Source: Lachnospira sp. UBA2821 (lineage in GTDB: Bacteria; Bacillota; Clostridia; Lachnospirales; Lachnospiraceae). Taken from it: a stretch of 64,000 nt of DNA. Positions within the stretch are counted from its first letter, which is position 1. Every line of letters begins with the position of its first letter. The notes beneath the pieces were generated by a model, which worked only from the letters and a program-made list of their open reading frames with translations, was not told the DNA's origin and made no database searches. The stretch lies in the NCBI GenBank assembly GCA_002351535.1, contig DEGR01000033.1, positions 13,443 to 77,442 of the forward strand, given 5' to 3'. Made by a program: the position numbers and the translations under genes. Shown piece after piece: positions 41,405 through 50,713 of the stretch.

Positions 41405-42682
41405 TTATTCAACCACAATTTTTGAATTCATATCATAATATCCCACTGTGTTTTTCTGTGATATAACAGTTATGTTAAACACATCATATAATCTGTGGTA
41501 TACAGTGAATTCTCCATCTTTATAACCTGTACATCCGAGTGAAATAAGATAATCTCCACCTTGCAAATCCATCTGTTGCGTGAATTTTATAATTCTCTCA
41601 TCACCATCTTCGACATTTCCTGTATTAACACTCTCAAACATAGTATTAGTACCGGCTATTTCAGTTCCCTTTAAATCCTTAAATGTTATTGCAAATATCG
41701 GGTCTGATACCTTTTTATTAAACTTTACTTTCATCATGATGGTAAATTCAGTTCCTTTTTCAATAGCATTTGTAATATTTCCATTACAGTCCTTTACTCC
41801 GTAGTCAAATATCGTCGCAGAACCATCACCGTACTCTACTATGTCGGGATTAATAGTTGTCATGTCTTTCCACATTCCGCTATCGGCTGACTTCTCTTCT
41901 GTCAAAACAGAATCTTTTTTAGCTTCCTTTTCCTCATTTTCATCATACTGATTTACAAGAAGCTTCTTATAAATATCAATCATTTCCTTTGGATTACCTT
42001 CATTCAACTTAACACCCTGATTAAGAAGAACAACTCTGTCACAGTATTTTCCGATACTTCCAAGGTCATGACTTACAAAAAGAATTGTCTTGCCAAGTTT
42101 TTTAAATTCTTCGAATTTGTGATAACATTTTGCCTGAAAGAATACATCTCCTACCGATAATGCCTCATCTACTATGAGTATCTCAGGGTCGATATTTATG
42201 GCAACAGCAAAAGCCAGTCTGACAAACATACCACTTGAATATGTCTTGACCGGCTGGTTTACAAAGTCTCCTATGTCTGCAAATTCCAGAATGGAATCGA
42301 GTTTTTCATCAATTTCTTCTCTTGTGAAACCAATCATGGTTCCATTAAGATATACATTTTCAATACCGGTGTACTCCTGATTAAATCCTGCTCCGAGTTC
42401 CAGAAGTGCTGATATTCGTCCATTTACCTTTACTTCACCGTCTGTAGGGTTAAGCACACCTGTTATTATCTTAAGAATAGTGGACTTACCGGAACCGTTA
42501 GTTCCGATAATTCCTACTGTTTCACCTTTTTTAACCTGAAAGTTAACATCATGTAAAGCATAATGCTCTCTATATTTTTTCTTTTTTGATAAGCCCATTG
42601 CCTCTTTAAATCTGTCGGACGGCTTATCATACAGTTTATACATTTTATTAACGTGTTCTACACTGATTGCATAATCTGACAT
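41405..42682 (-). CDS. Polysaccharide ABC-exporter ATPase with C-terminal glycan-binding domain (Wzt-like)
   Basis: The ATG at 42682 has a perfect GGAGGAAAAT and is preferred over a TTG at 42694. The 425-residue protein has an ABC domain (Walker A GTNGSGKSTIL, signature YSSGMFVRLAFA, Walker B EILIVDEAL, H-loop FVSHDLG) ending near residue 245. A linker and a C-terminal beta-rich domain (about 285-425) follow, placed as the Wzt carbohydrate-binding domain that recognises the capped end of the polymer before export. Plain teichoic-acid or rhamnan ATPases lack this part. With the permease encoded upstream (adjacent) it forms a complete exporter. Confidence 0.93.
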   Translation of the reverse strand: MSDYAISVEHVNKMYKLYDKPSDRFKEAMGLSKKKKYREHYALHDVNFQVKKGETVGIIGTNGSGKSTILKIITGVLNPTDGEVKVNGRISALLELGAGFNQEYTGIENVYLNGTMIGFTREEIDEKLDSILEFADIGDFVNQPVKTYSSGMFVRLAFAVAINIDPEILIVDEALSVGDVFFQAKCYHKFEEFKKLGKTILFVSHDLGSIGKYCDRVVLLNQGVKLNEGNPKEMIDIYKKLLVNQYDENEEKEAKKDSVLTEEKSADSGMWKDMTTINPDIVEYGDGSATIFDYGVKDCNGNITNAIEKGTEFTIMMKVKFNKKVSDPIFAITFKDLKGTEIAGTNTMFESVNTGNVEDGDERIIKFTQQMDLQGGDYLISLGCTGYKDGEFTVYHRLYDVFNITVISQKNTVGYYDMNSKIVVE

Positions 42683-42694
42683 ATTTTCCTCCAA

Positions 42695-43495
42695 TTACAA
42701 TACGTCCGCAAAATGGACTCTGAGTTTTTTGAATGTTCTGATGCCAAAGACAAATATTATTAAAGTCACTACCCAGAAGTAAACCGTGAGCAATGGATGT
42801 TCCCAGAACCACTCTTTATCAATAAGTGCATTTCTATATCCTGATGCGATGTAATACATAGGATTAATTTTGAGAACAAATTTAAGTGTCTCAGGAATGT
42901 GTTTATTAGGGTCATTCATATTCCACATTATAGGTGTCATCCATACCAGAACCTGTAATACTATGTTGATAATCTGCGTCAAATCCCTGAAGAATATCAC
43001 GCATGCTGAAGTTGCATATGAAAGTCCCAATGCAAATACAAATACACATATAGAATAGTATATTACCTGCAGCACATACAAATCCGGTGTATATCCATAG
43101 CATGTAAACAGCACAATAGTAAACACAATAAAGAATAAATGTACAAATAATGCTGAAATAATCTTAACTATAGGCAGTATACTTATCTTAAATACTACCT
43201 TTTTAACAAGATAATTGTATTCAATTAATGCATTTGTTCCACCATTAATTGAATCGTTGAAGAAAAACCATGGTACAAGGCCTGCTATAAGCCAGAGTAC
43301 AAATGGTACATTCTTTACTCCGGGAGACCTTAGTCCAATCTGGAATACGAACCAGTATACAACTATGGTTACTATAGGCTGTATAAATGCCCATATAATT
43401 CCAAGATATGAACCTGCATACTTTGTCTTAAAATCATTCTTGGCCAGATTTAATATCAACTTTCTATTGCTATATAACTCTTTAAAAAAATGCAT
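42695..43495 (-). CDS. Polysaccharide ABC-exporter permease (Wzm-like, ABC-2 type)
   Basis: The 266-residue protein has six membrane helices and the ABC-2 family marks: an amphipathic N-terminal stretch (LYSNRKLILNLAKNDFKTKYAGSYLG), IWAFIQPIVTIVVYWFVF, GLVPWFFFNDSI near the first loop, VIFFRDLTQIINIVLQVLVWMTPIMW, and NPMYYIASGYR. It forms the membrane channel that moves lipid-linked glycan across the membrane. It is 12 bases downstream of rfbC and just before the Wzt-like gene. GAGGATTGTT precedes the ATG. Confidence 0.94.
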   Translation of the reverse strand: MHFFKELYSNRKLILNLAKNDFKTKYAGSYLGIIWAFIQPIVTIVVYWFVFQIGLRSPGVKNVPFVLWLIAGLVPWFFFNDSINGGTNALIEYNYLVKKVVFKISILPIVKIISALFVHLFFIVFTIVLFTCYGYTPDLYVLQVIYYSICVFVFALGLSYATSACVIFFRDLTQIINIVLQVLVWMTPIMWNMNDPNKHIPETLKFVLKINPMYYIASGYRNALIDKEWFWEHPLLTVYFWVVTLIIFVFGIRTFKKLRVHFADVL

Positions 43496-43507
43496 AACAA
43501 TCCTCGT

Positions 43508-44071
43508 TTACTTGTTTTTATTTGCTGTATATTCTTTAATTCCGCCCCATTTCTGATCTTTATCAGATATTGTAAGCTCTACTCCTTCAGGAAGTGGCCA
43601 GTCTACTCCGATATCAGGGTCATCCCATTTAAGTCCGCCCTCATCATTTGGATGATAGAAATCTGTACATTTATAAGCGAACTCTGCAGAATCAGATAAA
43701 ACAACGAATCCATGTGCAAAATTCTTAGGAATAAAGAACTGCTTTTTGTTCTCTGCTGAAAGATTTACGCCATACCATTTTCCGTATGTCTCTGAACCCT
43801 CTCTTAAATCAACAGCAACATCAAATACTTCACCACTTACAACTCTTACAAGCTTGTCCTGTGGAAACTCTTTCTGGAAATGAAGTCCTCTTAATACACC
43901 TTTCTTAGAACTTGACTGATTATCCTGTACGAATTCCATATCAATTCCTGCTTCCTTATAATCATTGTAATTATAAGTCTCCATGAAGTATCCTCTCTCA
44001 TCTCCGAATACTGTAGGTGTTATAACCTTTAATCCTTCTATATCACATGTCTCTACTGTAATCTTTCCCAT
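43508..44071 (-). CDS. rfbC: dTDP-4-dehydrorhamnose 3,5-epimerase
   Basis: The 187-residue cupin-fold enzyme has GDERGYFMETYN, the substrate-binding FVQDNQSSSKKGVLRGLHFQ (with the catalytic His in LRGLHFQ), GSETYGKWYGV, and PKNFAHGFVVLSD. Length and motifs match RfbC/RmlC. It epimerises dTDP-4-keto-6-deoxy-glucose at C3 and C5, step three of dTDP-L-rhamnose synthesis. It lies between rfbA and the exporter permease. AAAGGATTAGG precedes the ATG. Confidence 0.96.
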   Translation of the reverse strand: MGKITVETCDIEGLKVITPTVFGDERGYFMETYNYNDYKEAGIDMEFVQDNQSSSKKGVLRGLHFQKEFPQDKLVRVVSGEVFDVAVDLREGSETYGKWYGVNLSAENKKQFFIPKNFAHGFVVLSDSAEFAYKCTDFYHPNDEGGLKWDDPDIGVDWPLPEGVELTISDKDQKWGGIKEYTANKNK

Positions 44072-44128
44072 TTTTCCTAATCCTTTCTACATATATTTAT
44101 AAAATGCTGTCACATAAATGTATTTATC

Positions 44129-44998
44129 TTATAAACCATTAGCCACATCTACAAGATACTGACCATATGCAGTCTTCATAAGTGGCTCGGCAAGTTTTAA
44201 TAACTGCTCTTTATCAATAAATCCTCTCTTGTATGCTATTTCCTCGATACATGAGATGTATAATCCCTGTCTCTTCTGGAATGCAGCTACGAAATCTGCC
44301 GCATCAAGGAGCATGTCATGGTTACCTGTATCAAGCCATGCAAATCCTCTTCCGAGAGTTTCAACCATAAGGCTTCCTCTTCTTAAATATTCATTATTAA
44401 TAGATGTAATCTCTATCTCGCCTCTTGCTGATGGCTTAACATTTTTAGCTATATCAACTACATCATTGTCATAGAAGTAAAGTCCCGGTACTGCATAATT
44501 TGACTTAGGATTCTCAGGCTTCTCCTCGATTGATAAAGCCTTTCCCGTCTCATCAAATTCAACAACACCATATTCTCTTGGGTCTTTAACATAATATCCG
44601 AATATTGTAGCACCCTTTTCTCTCTCAGCCGCATTTCTAAGAACTTTAGAAAAACTCTGACCATAGAAAATATTATCTCCAAGAACGAGTGCAACATTAT
44701 CATTTCCGATAAATTTCTCGCCGATTATAAATGCATCAGCAAGTCCTCTTGGCACTTCCTGAACTGCATAAGAAAACGACATTCCAAGCTGTGAACCGTC
44801 ACCGAATAATTCTTTAAATACAGGAAGGTCCCTTGGTGTAGAGATAATAAGTACCTCTCTGATTCCTGCCAGCATAAGAGTTGATAACGGATAATAAATC
44901 ATTGGTTTATCATATACAGGCATAATCTGCTTAGATACTGCCTTAGTTAACGGATATAGTCTTGTTCCTGAACCTCCGGCTAAAATAATACCTTTCAT
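44129..44998 (-). CDS. rfbA: Glucose-1-phosphate thymidylyltransferase
   Basis: The 289-residue nucleotidyltransferase has GIILAGGSGTRLYPLTKAVSKQ at the start, YDKPMIYYPLSTLM, LVLGDNIFYG (metal Asp), EKPENPKSNYAVPGLYF and GRGFAWLDTGNHD. Length and motifs match RfbA/RmlA. It makes dTDP-glucose from dTTP and glucose 1-phosphate, the first step toward dTDP-L-rhamnose, and is the usual point of feedback control by the end product. It is 57 bases upstream of rfbC and about 90 bases after rfbB. Confidence 0.97.
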   Translation of the reverse strand: MKGIILAGGSGTRLYPLTKAVSKQIMPVYDKPMIYYPLSTLMLAGIREVLIISTPRDLPVFKELFGDGSQLGMSFSYAVQEVPRGLADAFIIGEKFIGNDNVALVLGDNIFYGQSFSKVLRNAAEREKGATIFGYYVKDPREYGVVEFDETGKALSIEEKPENPKSNYAVPGLYFYDNDVVDIAKNVKPSARGEIEITSINNEYLRRGSLMVETLGRGFAWLDTGNHDMLLDAADFVAAFQKRQGLYISCIEEIAYKRGFIDKEQLLKLAEPLMKTAYGQYLVDVANGL

Positions 44999-45088
44999 AT
45001 TTCAATTAATCTCCTTTTTTCATTTATATTTTCTCTTTTTTTACGCACTAAATGGGCTACCACCAAAAGCAGCAACCCATTAAGCTAT

Positions 45089-46168
45089 TTATTTATACAT
45101 TTCTGCGTAATACTTCTGATAATCTCCACTGGTAACGTTCTTCATCCAGTCTTCATTCTCAAAGAACCATTTGATAGTAAGTTTAATACCATCTTTGAAC
45201 ATTGTCTCAGGATACCAGCCGATTTCTTCTTTAATCTTGTCAGGAGCAATAGCATATCTTCTGTCATGTCCCTTTCTGTCCTCAACATATGTTATAAGGT
45301 CTCTGCTTACTAATTTCTTTCTTGGGTCTCCCTCAGGAAGCATCTCCTGAAGTGTATCAAGTATTATCTCAATAATCTCAATATTCTGTTTCTCATTATG
45401 TCCGCCGATGTTATATCTCTCACCGAGTCTTCCCTGCTCCTGAACCATATCGATTGCCTTAGCATGGTCTTCAACATATAACCAGTCTCTTACGTTCTTA
45501 CCATCACCGTATACTGGAAGCTTCTTGCCCTGAAGTGCATTATTGATGATAAGTGGAATAAGCTTCTCAGGGAACTGGTAAGGTCCGTAGTTATTTGAAC
45601 AGTTAGTAATGTTCGCAGGGAACTTATATGTGTCAATGTATGCCTTTACAAGCATGTCTGATGACGCCTTGCTTGCTGAATATGGGCTGTGTGGGTCAAT
45701 TGGTGATGTCTCATAGAAGAATGCTGTGTCATCATCAGGAAGTGAACCATACACCTCATCAGTTGAAACATGTAAGAACTTCTTGTCCTCTTTAAATGTT
45801 CCGTCTTCATTCTCCCATGCTGCCTTTGCACAGTTAAGCATTACTGCAGTACCCATTACGTTAGTATTAACAAATACTTCCGGGTTACGGATACTTCTGT
45901 CAACATGACTTTCTGCTGCAAAATGTACAACCCTGTCTATGTCATTCTCTGCAAATATTTTTGCAATTGCTTCTTTATCGCATATATCAGCTTTTACAAA
46001 TGTGTAATTATCTCTATCTTCAATGTCTTTTAAATTCTCAAGATTACCTGCATATGTTAATACATCAACGTTAATAATTCTGATGTCGTTGTCATACTTT
46101 TTAAACATGTAGTGAATGTAATTTGATCCAATAAATCCGGCTCCTCCGGTTACAAGATATGTTCTCAT
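45089..46168 (-). CDS. rfbB: dTDP-glucose 4,6-dehydratase
   Basis: The 359-residue extended short-chain dehydrogenase has the NAD-binding GGAGFIGSN at the start, HFAAESHVDRSI, the catalytic STDEVYG loop (Thr-Asp-Glu), YSASKASSD (Tyr-xxx-Lys), and TNCSNNYGPYQFPEKLIPL. It converts dTDP-glucose to dTDP-4-keto-6-deoxy-glucose, the second step of rhamnose synthesis. AAAGGAG precedes the ATG. An imperfect hairpin (about 45048-45081) follows the stop and may end or process the transcript before rfbA. Confidence 0.97.
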   Translation of the reverse strand: MRTYLVTGGAGFIGSNYIHYMFKKYDNDIRIINVDVLTYAGNLENLKDIEDRDNYTFVKADICDKEAIAKIFAENDIDRVVHFAAESHVDRSIRNPEVFVNTNVMGTAVMLNCAKAAWENEDGTFKEDKKFLHVSTDEVYGSLPDDDTAFFYETSPIDPHSPYSASKASSDMLVKAYIDTYKFPANITNCSNNYGPYQFPEKLIPLIINNALQGKKLPVYGDGKNVRDWLYVEDHAKAIDMVQEQGRLGERYNIGGHNEKQNIEIIEIILDTLQEMLPEGDPRKKLVSRDLITYVEDRKGHDRRYAIAPDKIKEEIGWYPETMFKDGIKLTIKWFFENEDWMKNVTSGDYQKYYAEMYK

Positions 46169-46229
46169 TAAGATACTCCTTTCGTGTATGACCTATTCTA
46201 TATATGGTCATTTGAATGTGATTATAACA

Positions 46230-48113
46230 TTAAAAGCAACATGGTTCAAGTATATATTGATAAATCATTCCCGCTAACACAAGCACTGCACTCATAGTTA
46301 CCACCTGATTATACCTGAATTCTGATACTCTGTGACACCTTATACGTCCATTTTCTATAAGAATTGATATCGGCAATAAAAGCGGAATATAATATCTTGG
46401 CTGTACTCCGTTTATCTTATTGAGACCGACAGGTGTAAAATCCAGATATAAGGCTGTCCATATAAGGCATATAACGCATGCCACAACTGCTGCAAGTGCA
46501 ATCTTTTCTTTTCTCTTAAGCGGCAGATACCGTTCCATCGTTCCCTCTGTAAGTGCCACAAACACCATAACAATAAGGCACATATAGAACCACACACCAC
46601 TGTCTCCTTTAAGATATGCAAAAAATGTTTTATTCTGATATCCTAAAATATAATCAGGTGCCGTCCTTACTATTGTCTCAACAAGCAGTTCCGTATACTC
46701 TACAGGATGTGTTACCACTGATGTAAGCTGCCTTGTCACACTTGTGTCACCCCCACGTTTGTCGCCACCGGAGTCCGTACCACTTGTAGCATTAGAAAGT
46801 GCCGGAAGCACGAATGTGCTCATCATAACCAGAAATACTATTATTACTGATACTTTAAATAGTACCCCCTGTTTAACATTCTCAAACTTCTTATTAGGAA
46901 GAAAACATAAAAACAATAATAACGGAACATATACCGCTTTGGCAAAGCTTCCGACACATATTGCTATTACTGCCACTGCTATTCTCTTCCAGTTTATTTT
47001 GCTCTCTGTATCAGTGAACTCATTTACAATAAATACAAATCCCAATGTGAGAAATGCGGTTACATAAGCATCATATGAAAATGATGAAGCAATAAATATT
47101 GAGGTCGGCAGCATTCCTATAAGTGTCAGTATCCTTTTGCCATGTCTTGCATGCTTAATTGCAAGAAACATTATTATAATATACATAAACAGATTAAGCA
47201 TTCTTGCCATTATAAGTCCTGACGAGAATCTCATCCCTGTCTCTCTTGCAAACCACAATGAAAATGCCTGTAGTATATATGCTCTTCCACTATAGCTGAT
47301 AAAGTTGCTGTCCTTATCAACTTCTTTCACAGTATCTCCATGACTGTCATAATAATCCAAAAGCGACTGTACTGCATATTTATCTTCCAATGTATCCACA
47401 ACGGGCACACTTAATGTCTTGAGCATCCACGCAGATTTGGAATATTCCACAGTATCATTGTATGAATACATATATGCCCTGTTAAAATGTATGTGTTCAT
47501 CCCACGACTGAAGATTTTCCGGCAATGCTATTACCATAATAAGTCCTAAAGAAACCGATGCGATAAGAAAAACATACTCTATATGTTCTGCCACAATTCT
47601 CCTGCAGGTCAGAATAATATATATTATTCCCAGCGTAAACATTACAAATAGTATTCTAATCCAGTTATATGAAAAATTATTATTAATTTTTATCTGCTTA
47701 AGTGTCACTTCTTTAGGATAAATAATCTTTATCTTTGTAACCTTTTTGCCTATATTGACATGAGTACACGAAAGTTTTTCGTATGATTTATCGTTTATTG
47801 TTCTTTTTATTTCTTTATCAAACTTGTTATTGCTGGTAAGTTCAATAGTATATGAAAAATCATTTTCCGAATCAAATTCAAGACTCATTTTGTTGACATA
47901 CTGGTGTTTTAACACTATGATTGAAGCTTTTCTGTCACCATATTTTCTGGTTGCAAACCCTTCAGTCCCGGCTTCTTTCTGCCTGTACCTGCTCGTATAT
48001 TCAGAATGCATTATCGCATTCTTATTAAAGACAAGTATTTCAAGCATTACAGTTATCACTATAATAGTGACAGCAGCTACACTATGCTTCAGTATTCTCT
48101 TTGTCTGGCTCAT
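46230..48113 (-). CDS. DUF2142 polytopic membrane protein
   Basis: The 627-residue protein, started at MSQTKRILKH (48113) after AGAAGA, has an N-terminal helix, an extracytoplasmic beta-rich region (about 35-150), and 11 or so further helices. The segment LPENLQSWDEHIHFNRAYMYS in the first large loop, with acidic and His residues, is typical of DUF2142, a family of GT-C-like proteins in polysaccharide loci. It may transfer a sugar from a lipid carrier outside the membrane. Longer starts at 48134 or 48179 lack good ribosome sites. It overlaps the end of the small membrane-protein gene by 32 bases. Confidence 0.8.
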   Translation of the reverse strand: MSQTKRILKHSVAAVTIIVITVMLEILVFNKNAIMHSEYTSRYRQKEAGTEGFATRKYGDRKASIIVLKHQYVNKMSLEFDSENDFSYTIELTSNNKFDKEIKRTINDKSYEKLSCTHVNIGKKVTKIKIIYPKEVTLKQIKINNNFSYNWIRILFVMFTLGIIYIILTCRRIVAEHIEYVFLIASVSLGLIMVIALPENLQSWDEHIHFNRAYMYSYNDTVEYSKSAWMLKTLSVPVVDTLEDKYAVQSLLDYYDSHGDTVKEVDKDSNFISYSGRAYILQAFSLWFARETGMRFSSGLIMARMLNLFMYIIIMFLAIKHARHGKRILTLIGMLPTSIFIASSFSYDAYVTAFLTLGFVFIVNEFTDTESKINWKRIAVAVIAICVGSFAKAVYVPLLLFLCFLPNKKFENVKQGVLFKVSVIIVFLVMMSTFVLPALSNATSGTDSGGDKRGGDTSVTRQLTSVVTHPVEYTELLVETIVRTAPDYILGYQNKTFFAYLKGDSGVWFYMCLIVMVFVALTEGTMERYLPLKRKEKIALAAVVACVICLIWTALYLDFTPVGLNKINGVQPRYYIPLLLPISILIENGRIRCHRVSEFRYNQVVTMSAVLVLAGMIYQYILEPCCF

Positions 48114-48747
48114 TATCTTCTTCACTCTTTCCATTTGATTTTTCAAATAAGCTGCCCGGCATACAGCAGAATACCACAAAGCTTATAGATGTAATCAATA
48201 TGCAGTCCCATGTGTAAGGTGCTTCTTTAGTCACTACCTGTCTGAACACAAGAATATTGCTCTTCATACGCATCCCATTAACATATGTAGTACCATCTTC
48301 ATTCTCTGAATTTTCTCCCATCCACATAGTCAAAAGTCTGTTTCTCTCAAAGCCTTCGCAGTAAATAACCACTCTTATATTTCTTTTTCCAAGATTTATT
48401 GTTCCGGTCTTCAGCATTGTAAGCTGGTTATCCTCAATCGCTGAAGCTTTTATTTTTCCTTCACCCAGTTTCTTATTGGTATGTTTATCATATATCTCGG
48501 CTTTAACTGCACCCTTCTTTATCTCTTTTCCATATGTTGCAAATATAAACTCAAGTCCCTGTATAGTTTCACCATTGCCCTTAAAATTGTATTCCACAAC
48601 TGTTCCATCTGCCAGTTCTCCAAGATCTCCTGTTATACTGTACTCTTTGTCATCACAGTCAACAACAGTATTTTTTACTCCTGTCGATATTATCGTTATT
48701 ACTATACATGTCACAAGAACAATTGCACTTATCCTTTTCTTATTCAT
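48082..48747 (-). CDS. Uncharacterised membrane protein with extracytoplasmic beta domain
   Basis: The 221-residue protein has one helix at each end (about 6-22 ISAIVLVTCIVITIIST and about 180-197 DCILITSISFVVFCCM), with a beta-rich domain between (GELADGTVVEYNFKGNGETIQGLEFIFATYG) and a short acidic tail. Its middle resembles the beta-rich part of the DUF2142 protein encoded next, so it may be a related or accessory subunit. No family name can be given. The ATG at 48747 lies 2 bases after the rfbD stop; an upstream alternative at 48765 would overlap rfbD. It sits between rfbD and the DUF2142 gene. Confidence 0.65.
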   Translation of the reverse strand: MNKKRISAIVLVTCIVITIISTGVKNTVVDCDDKEYSITGDLGELADGTVVEYNFKGNGETIQGLEFIFATYGKEIKKGAVKAEIYDKHTNKKLGEGKIKASAIEDNQLTMLKTGTINLGKRNIRVVIYCEGFERNRLLTMWMGENSENEDGTTYVNGMRMKSNILVFRQVVTKEAPYTWDCILITSISFVVFCCMPGSLFEKSNGKSEEDNEPDKENTEA

Positions 48748-48749
48748 AA

Positions 48750-49619
48750 TTATTTGAGATGCCATCCATCTTTGATATAACGTGCAATAGCATCATGCCA
48801 GTCATCTGCAACATGGTCTGTAGTAAGTTTTAACATATAATTGTCAAGAACTGAATATGCAGGTCTCTTTGCTGAAGCAGGGAACATCTCCTGATATTTC
48901 TCTGTTGTAATATGATTTACCTTTGTCTGTGTATTTGTAAGTTTAAATATCTCATCTGTAAAATCTGCCCAACTGCATATGCCTTCACATGTACCATGGA
49001 ACAATCCATAATTATCTGTCCATAACAATGTCTCAATAATATCAGCAAGAACTTTTGTACTTGTAGGTGAACCAATCTGATCGCCGACAACATTTACCTC
49101 TGAATTATTCTGTGCAAGTCTTAACATTGTCTTTACAAAGTTTTTGCCATCGCCATATAACCATGCTGTTCTTATAATAAAATGTTTATCAGAAAATTCC
49201 TGTACAAACTTCTCTCCGGCAAGCTTTGTTGTTCCATACATACTATTTGGGCTTGTCTCATCAAACTCTATATATGGTCTTGTTCCATTACCGTCAAATA
49301 CATAATCTGTTGACACATGGACAAGTTTGCTTCCTGCCTCTGTCGCAGCAATACTTAAGTTTCTTGGTCCGATTGCATTAATCTTATATGCAAGGTCAAC
49401 CTCTTTTTCGCACATATCTACTGCTGTATACGCTGCGCAGTTAATAATTGCATATGGTTTAACATCCGTTATCATCTTAACTGTAGCATCAACATTTGTA
49501 ATATCAAGTTCTCCGACATCTGTGCGGACAACTTCTATTCCATCTCTTGCCTCATACATATTACTGATTTCTCTTCCAAGCTGTCCATTTGCTCCAGTAA
49601 CTAATAATGTTTTACTCAT
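48750..49619 (-). CDS. rfbD: dTDP-4-dehydrorhamnose reductase
   Basis: I start at MSKTLLVTGANGQLG (49619), with AAGGAG upstream; the earlier start adds a Lys/Arg-rich stretch of the previous gene. The 289-residue reductase has TGANGQLGREI, INCAAYTAVDMCE, VSTDYVFDG, YGTTKLAGE (Tyr-xxx-Lys) and RTAWLYG. Length and motifs match RfbD/RmlD, which makes dTDP-L-rhamnose in the last step. It is separated from rfbB, rfbA and rfbC by two membrane-protein genes. It overlaps the DUF2304 gene by 8 bases. Confidence 0.95.
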   Translation of the reverse strand: MSKTLLVTGANGQLGREISNMYEARDGIEVVRTDVGELDITNVDATVKMITDVKPYAIINCAAYTAVDMCEKEVDLAYKINAIGPRNLSIAATEAGSKLVHVSTDYVFDGNGTRPYIEFDETSPNSMYGTTKLAGEKFVQEFSDKHFIIRTAWLYGDGKNFVKTMLRLAQNNSEVNVVGDQIGSPTSTKVLADIIETLLWTDNYGLFHGTCEGICSWADFTDEIFKLTNTQTKVNHITTEKYQEMFPASAKRPAYSVLDNYMLKLTTDHVADDWHDAIARYIKDGWHLK

Positions 49620-49986
49620 TTTCTTCTTTCTCCTTCTCATCATCCTTATTATCTTTTTCTGCATTCATTATTGCAATAGCCTGTGTCAGTTCTTTTAATT
49701 TATTTTCGAGCTGAGATACTTTAATTGTAAGGCTAAATTCCCTAATTAACAATATAAATATAAAAAACAAAAATATAAAGTTTACTGTTGAATATATTCC
49801 GACAACTCCCGCCATAAAATCAGCAATGCCCGGAAATACACTTAATATAAGCAGTAATGCCGAAAACAATATCCAGAAGAGCGAATCCTCTATCTGTATT
49901 TTGGCATGCCTTATTCTTTTGAGCATAAATAACATTGTTCCAATTGATGCTAAAAGAAGTACTACTCTGAATACACCTGTCATCAT
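49612..49986 (-). CDS. DUF2304 small membrane protein
   Basis: The 124-residue protein has three membrane segments (about 5-20, 36-55 and 64-84) and a C-terminal Leu/Glu/Lys coiled coil (VSQLENKLKELTQAIAIMNAEK). This pattern and the IEDSLFWILFSALLLILSVFP segment are typical of DUF2304. These proteins are found beside GT2 polyprenyl-phosphate sugar transferases, as here, and may help present or flip the lipid-linked sugar, but that is inference. It starts 2 bases before the GT2 stop, with AAAGGAC upstream. Confidence 0.85.
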   Translation of the reverse strand: MMTGVFRVVLLLASIGTMLFMLKRIRHAKIQIEDSLFWILFSALLLILSVFPGIADFMAGVVGIYSTVNFIFLFFIFILLIREFSLTIKVSQLENKLKELTQAIAIMNAEKDNKDDEKEKEENE

Positions 49987-49988
49987 AT

Positions 49989-50708
49989 TTACTCAGTCCT
50001 TTCTGTCTTAACATATTTGCTGTCTCTTTTCCTGAAATTCTGTATAACAATAATTGAAACAACCATATGGAACATATATTTCATCGACCTCGCCATATTA
50101 AGGTAGCTCTCTCCCTCAAGACGTTCATCCATTTCAACCTGAACTTCTGAAAGCTTTATTCCACTCTTCAAAAGATATGATATCGTATCAGGCTCCGGAC
50201 CATAATTAAGATTGAGTGCAAATTCCTTTAACATATTTCTGTTGAGAAGGCGCATCCCTGATGTAGGGTCATTCACTCTTTTTCCTGTTGTAAGCTTTAT
50301 TGAAGCTGATAAAATTCTGCTTCCGAGCATTCTCAGACTTTTAGGTTTTTTCTCCGTAACGAATCTTGAACCGATAACTATATCGTATCCCTTCTTCATC
50401 TCATCTAACATCCTGCCAATGTATTCGACCTTATGCTGTCCATCTGCATCATACTGAATGGCATATTCATATCCATTTCTGTATGCATACTTAAGCCCTG
50501 CCTGAAATGCCCCGGCAAGTCCCAGATTCACCGGTAAATCAATAAGATTATAACCACACTTTCTGCATATTCTTGCCGTCTTGTCACTCGAGCCGTCATT
50601 AACCACAATATAATCATACTGCGGATAATCATTAATCACATGGTTAACAACTCTCATTATGCTTTTTTCTTCATTATATGCCGGAATAATTATTAATAAA
50701 TCTTTCAC
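49989..50708 (-). CDS. GT2 polyprenyl-phosphate glycosyltransferase (DPM1-like)
   Basis: The protein of about 240 residues has LLIIPAYNEEKSIMRVV, VVNDGSSDKTA, the YDADGQH motif (DxD) near 93, and GSRFVTEKK, the features of dolichyl- or polyprenyl-phosphate mannosyl/glucosyl-transferases, without the C-terminal membrane helices that many have. The DUF2304 protein encoded next may serve as that membrane part. The start is one of two in-frame GTG codons (50708 or 50717); 50708 has the better spacing from AAAGGTG. It would load undecaprenyl phosphate with a sugar used by GT-C enzymes such as the DUF2142 protein. Confidence 0.9.
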   Translation of the reverse strand: MKDLLIIIPAYNEEKSIMRVVNHVINDYPQYDYIVVNDGSSDKTARICRKCGYNLIDLPVNLGLAGAFQAGLKYAYRNGYEYAIQYDADGQHKVEYIGRMLDEMKKGYDIVIGSRFVTEKKPKSLRMLGSRILSASIKLTTGKRVNDPTSGMRLLNRNMLKEFALNLNYGPEPDTISYLLKSGIKLSEVQVEMDERLEGESYLNMARSMKYMFHMVVSIIVIQNFRKRDSKYVKTERTE

Positions 50709-50713
50709 TTTGT

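Noticed and set aside
45048..45081. Hairpin between rfbB and rfbA as a full terminator
   Set aside because: Stem is imperfect and no U-run is adjacent; rfbA lies on the same strand just downstream, so a processing or partial-attenuation role is equally possible. Not listed as a feature.
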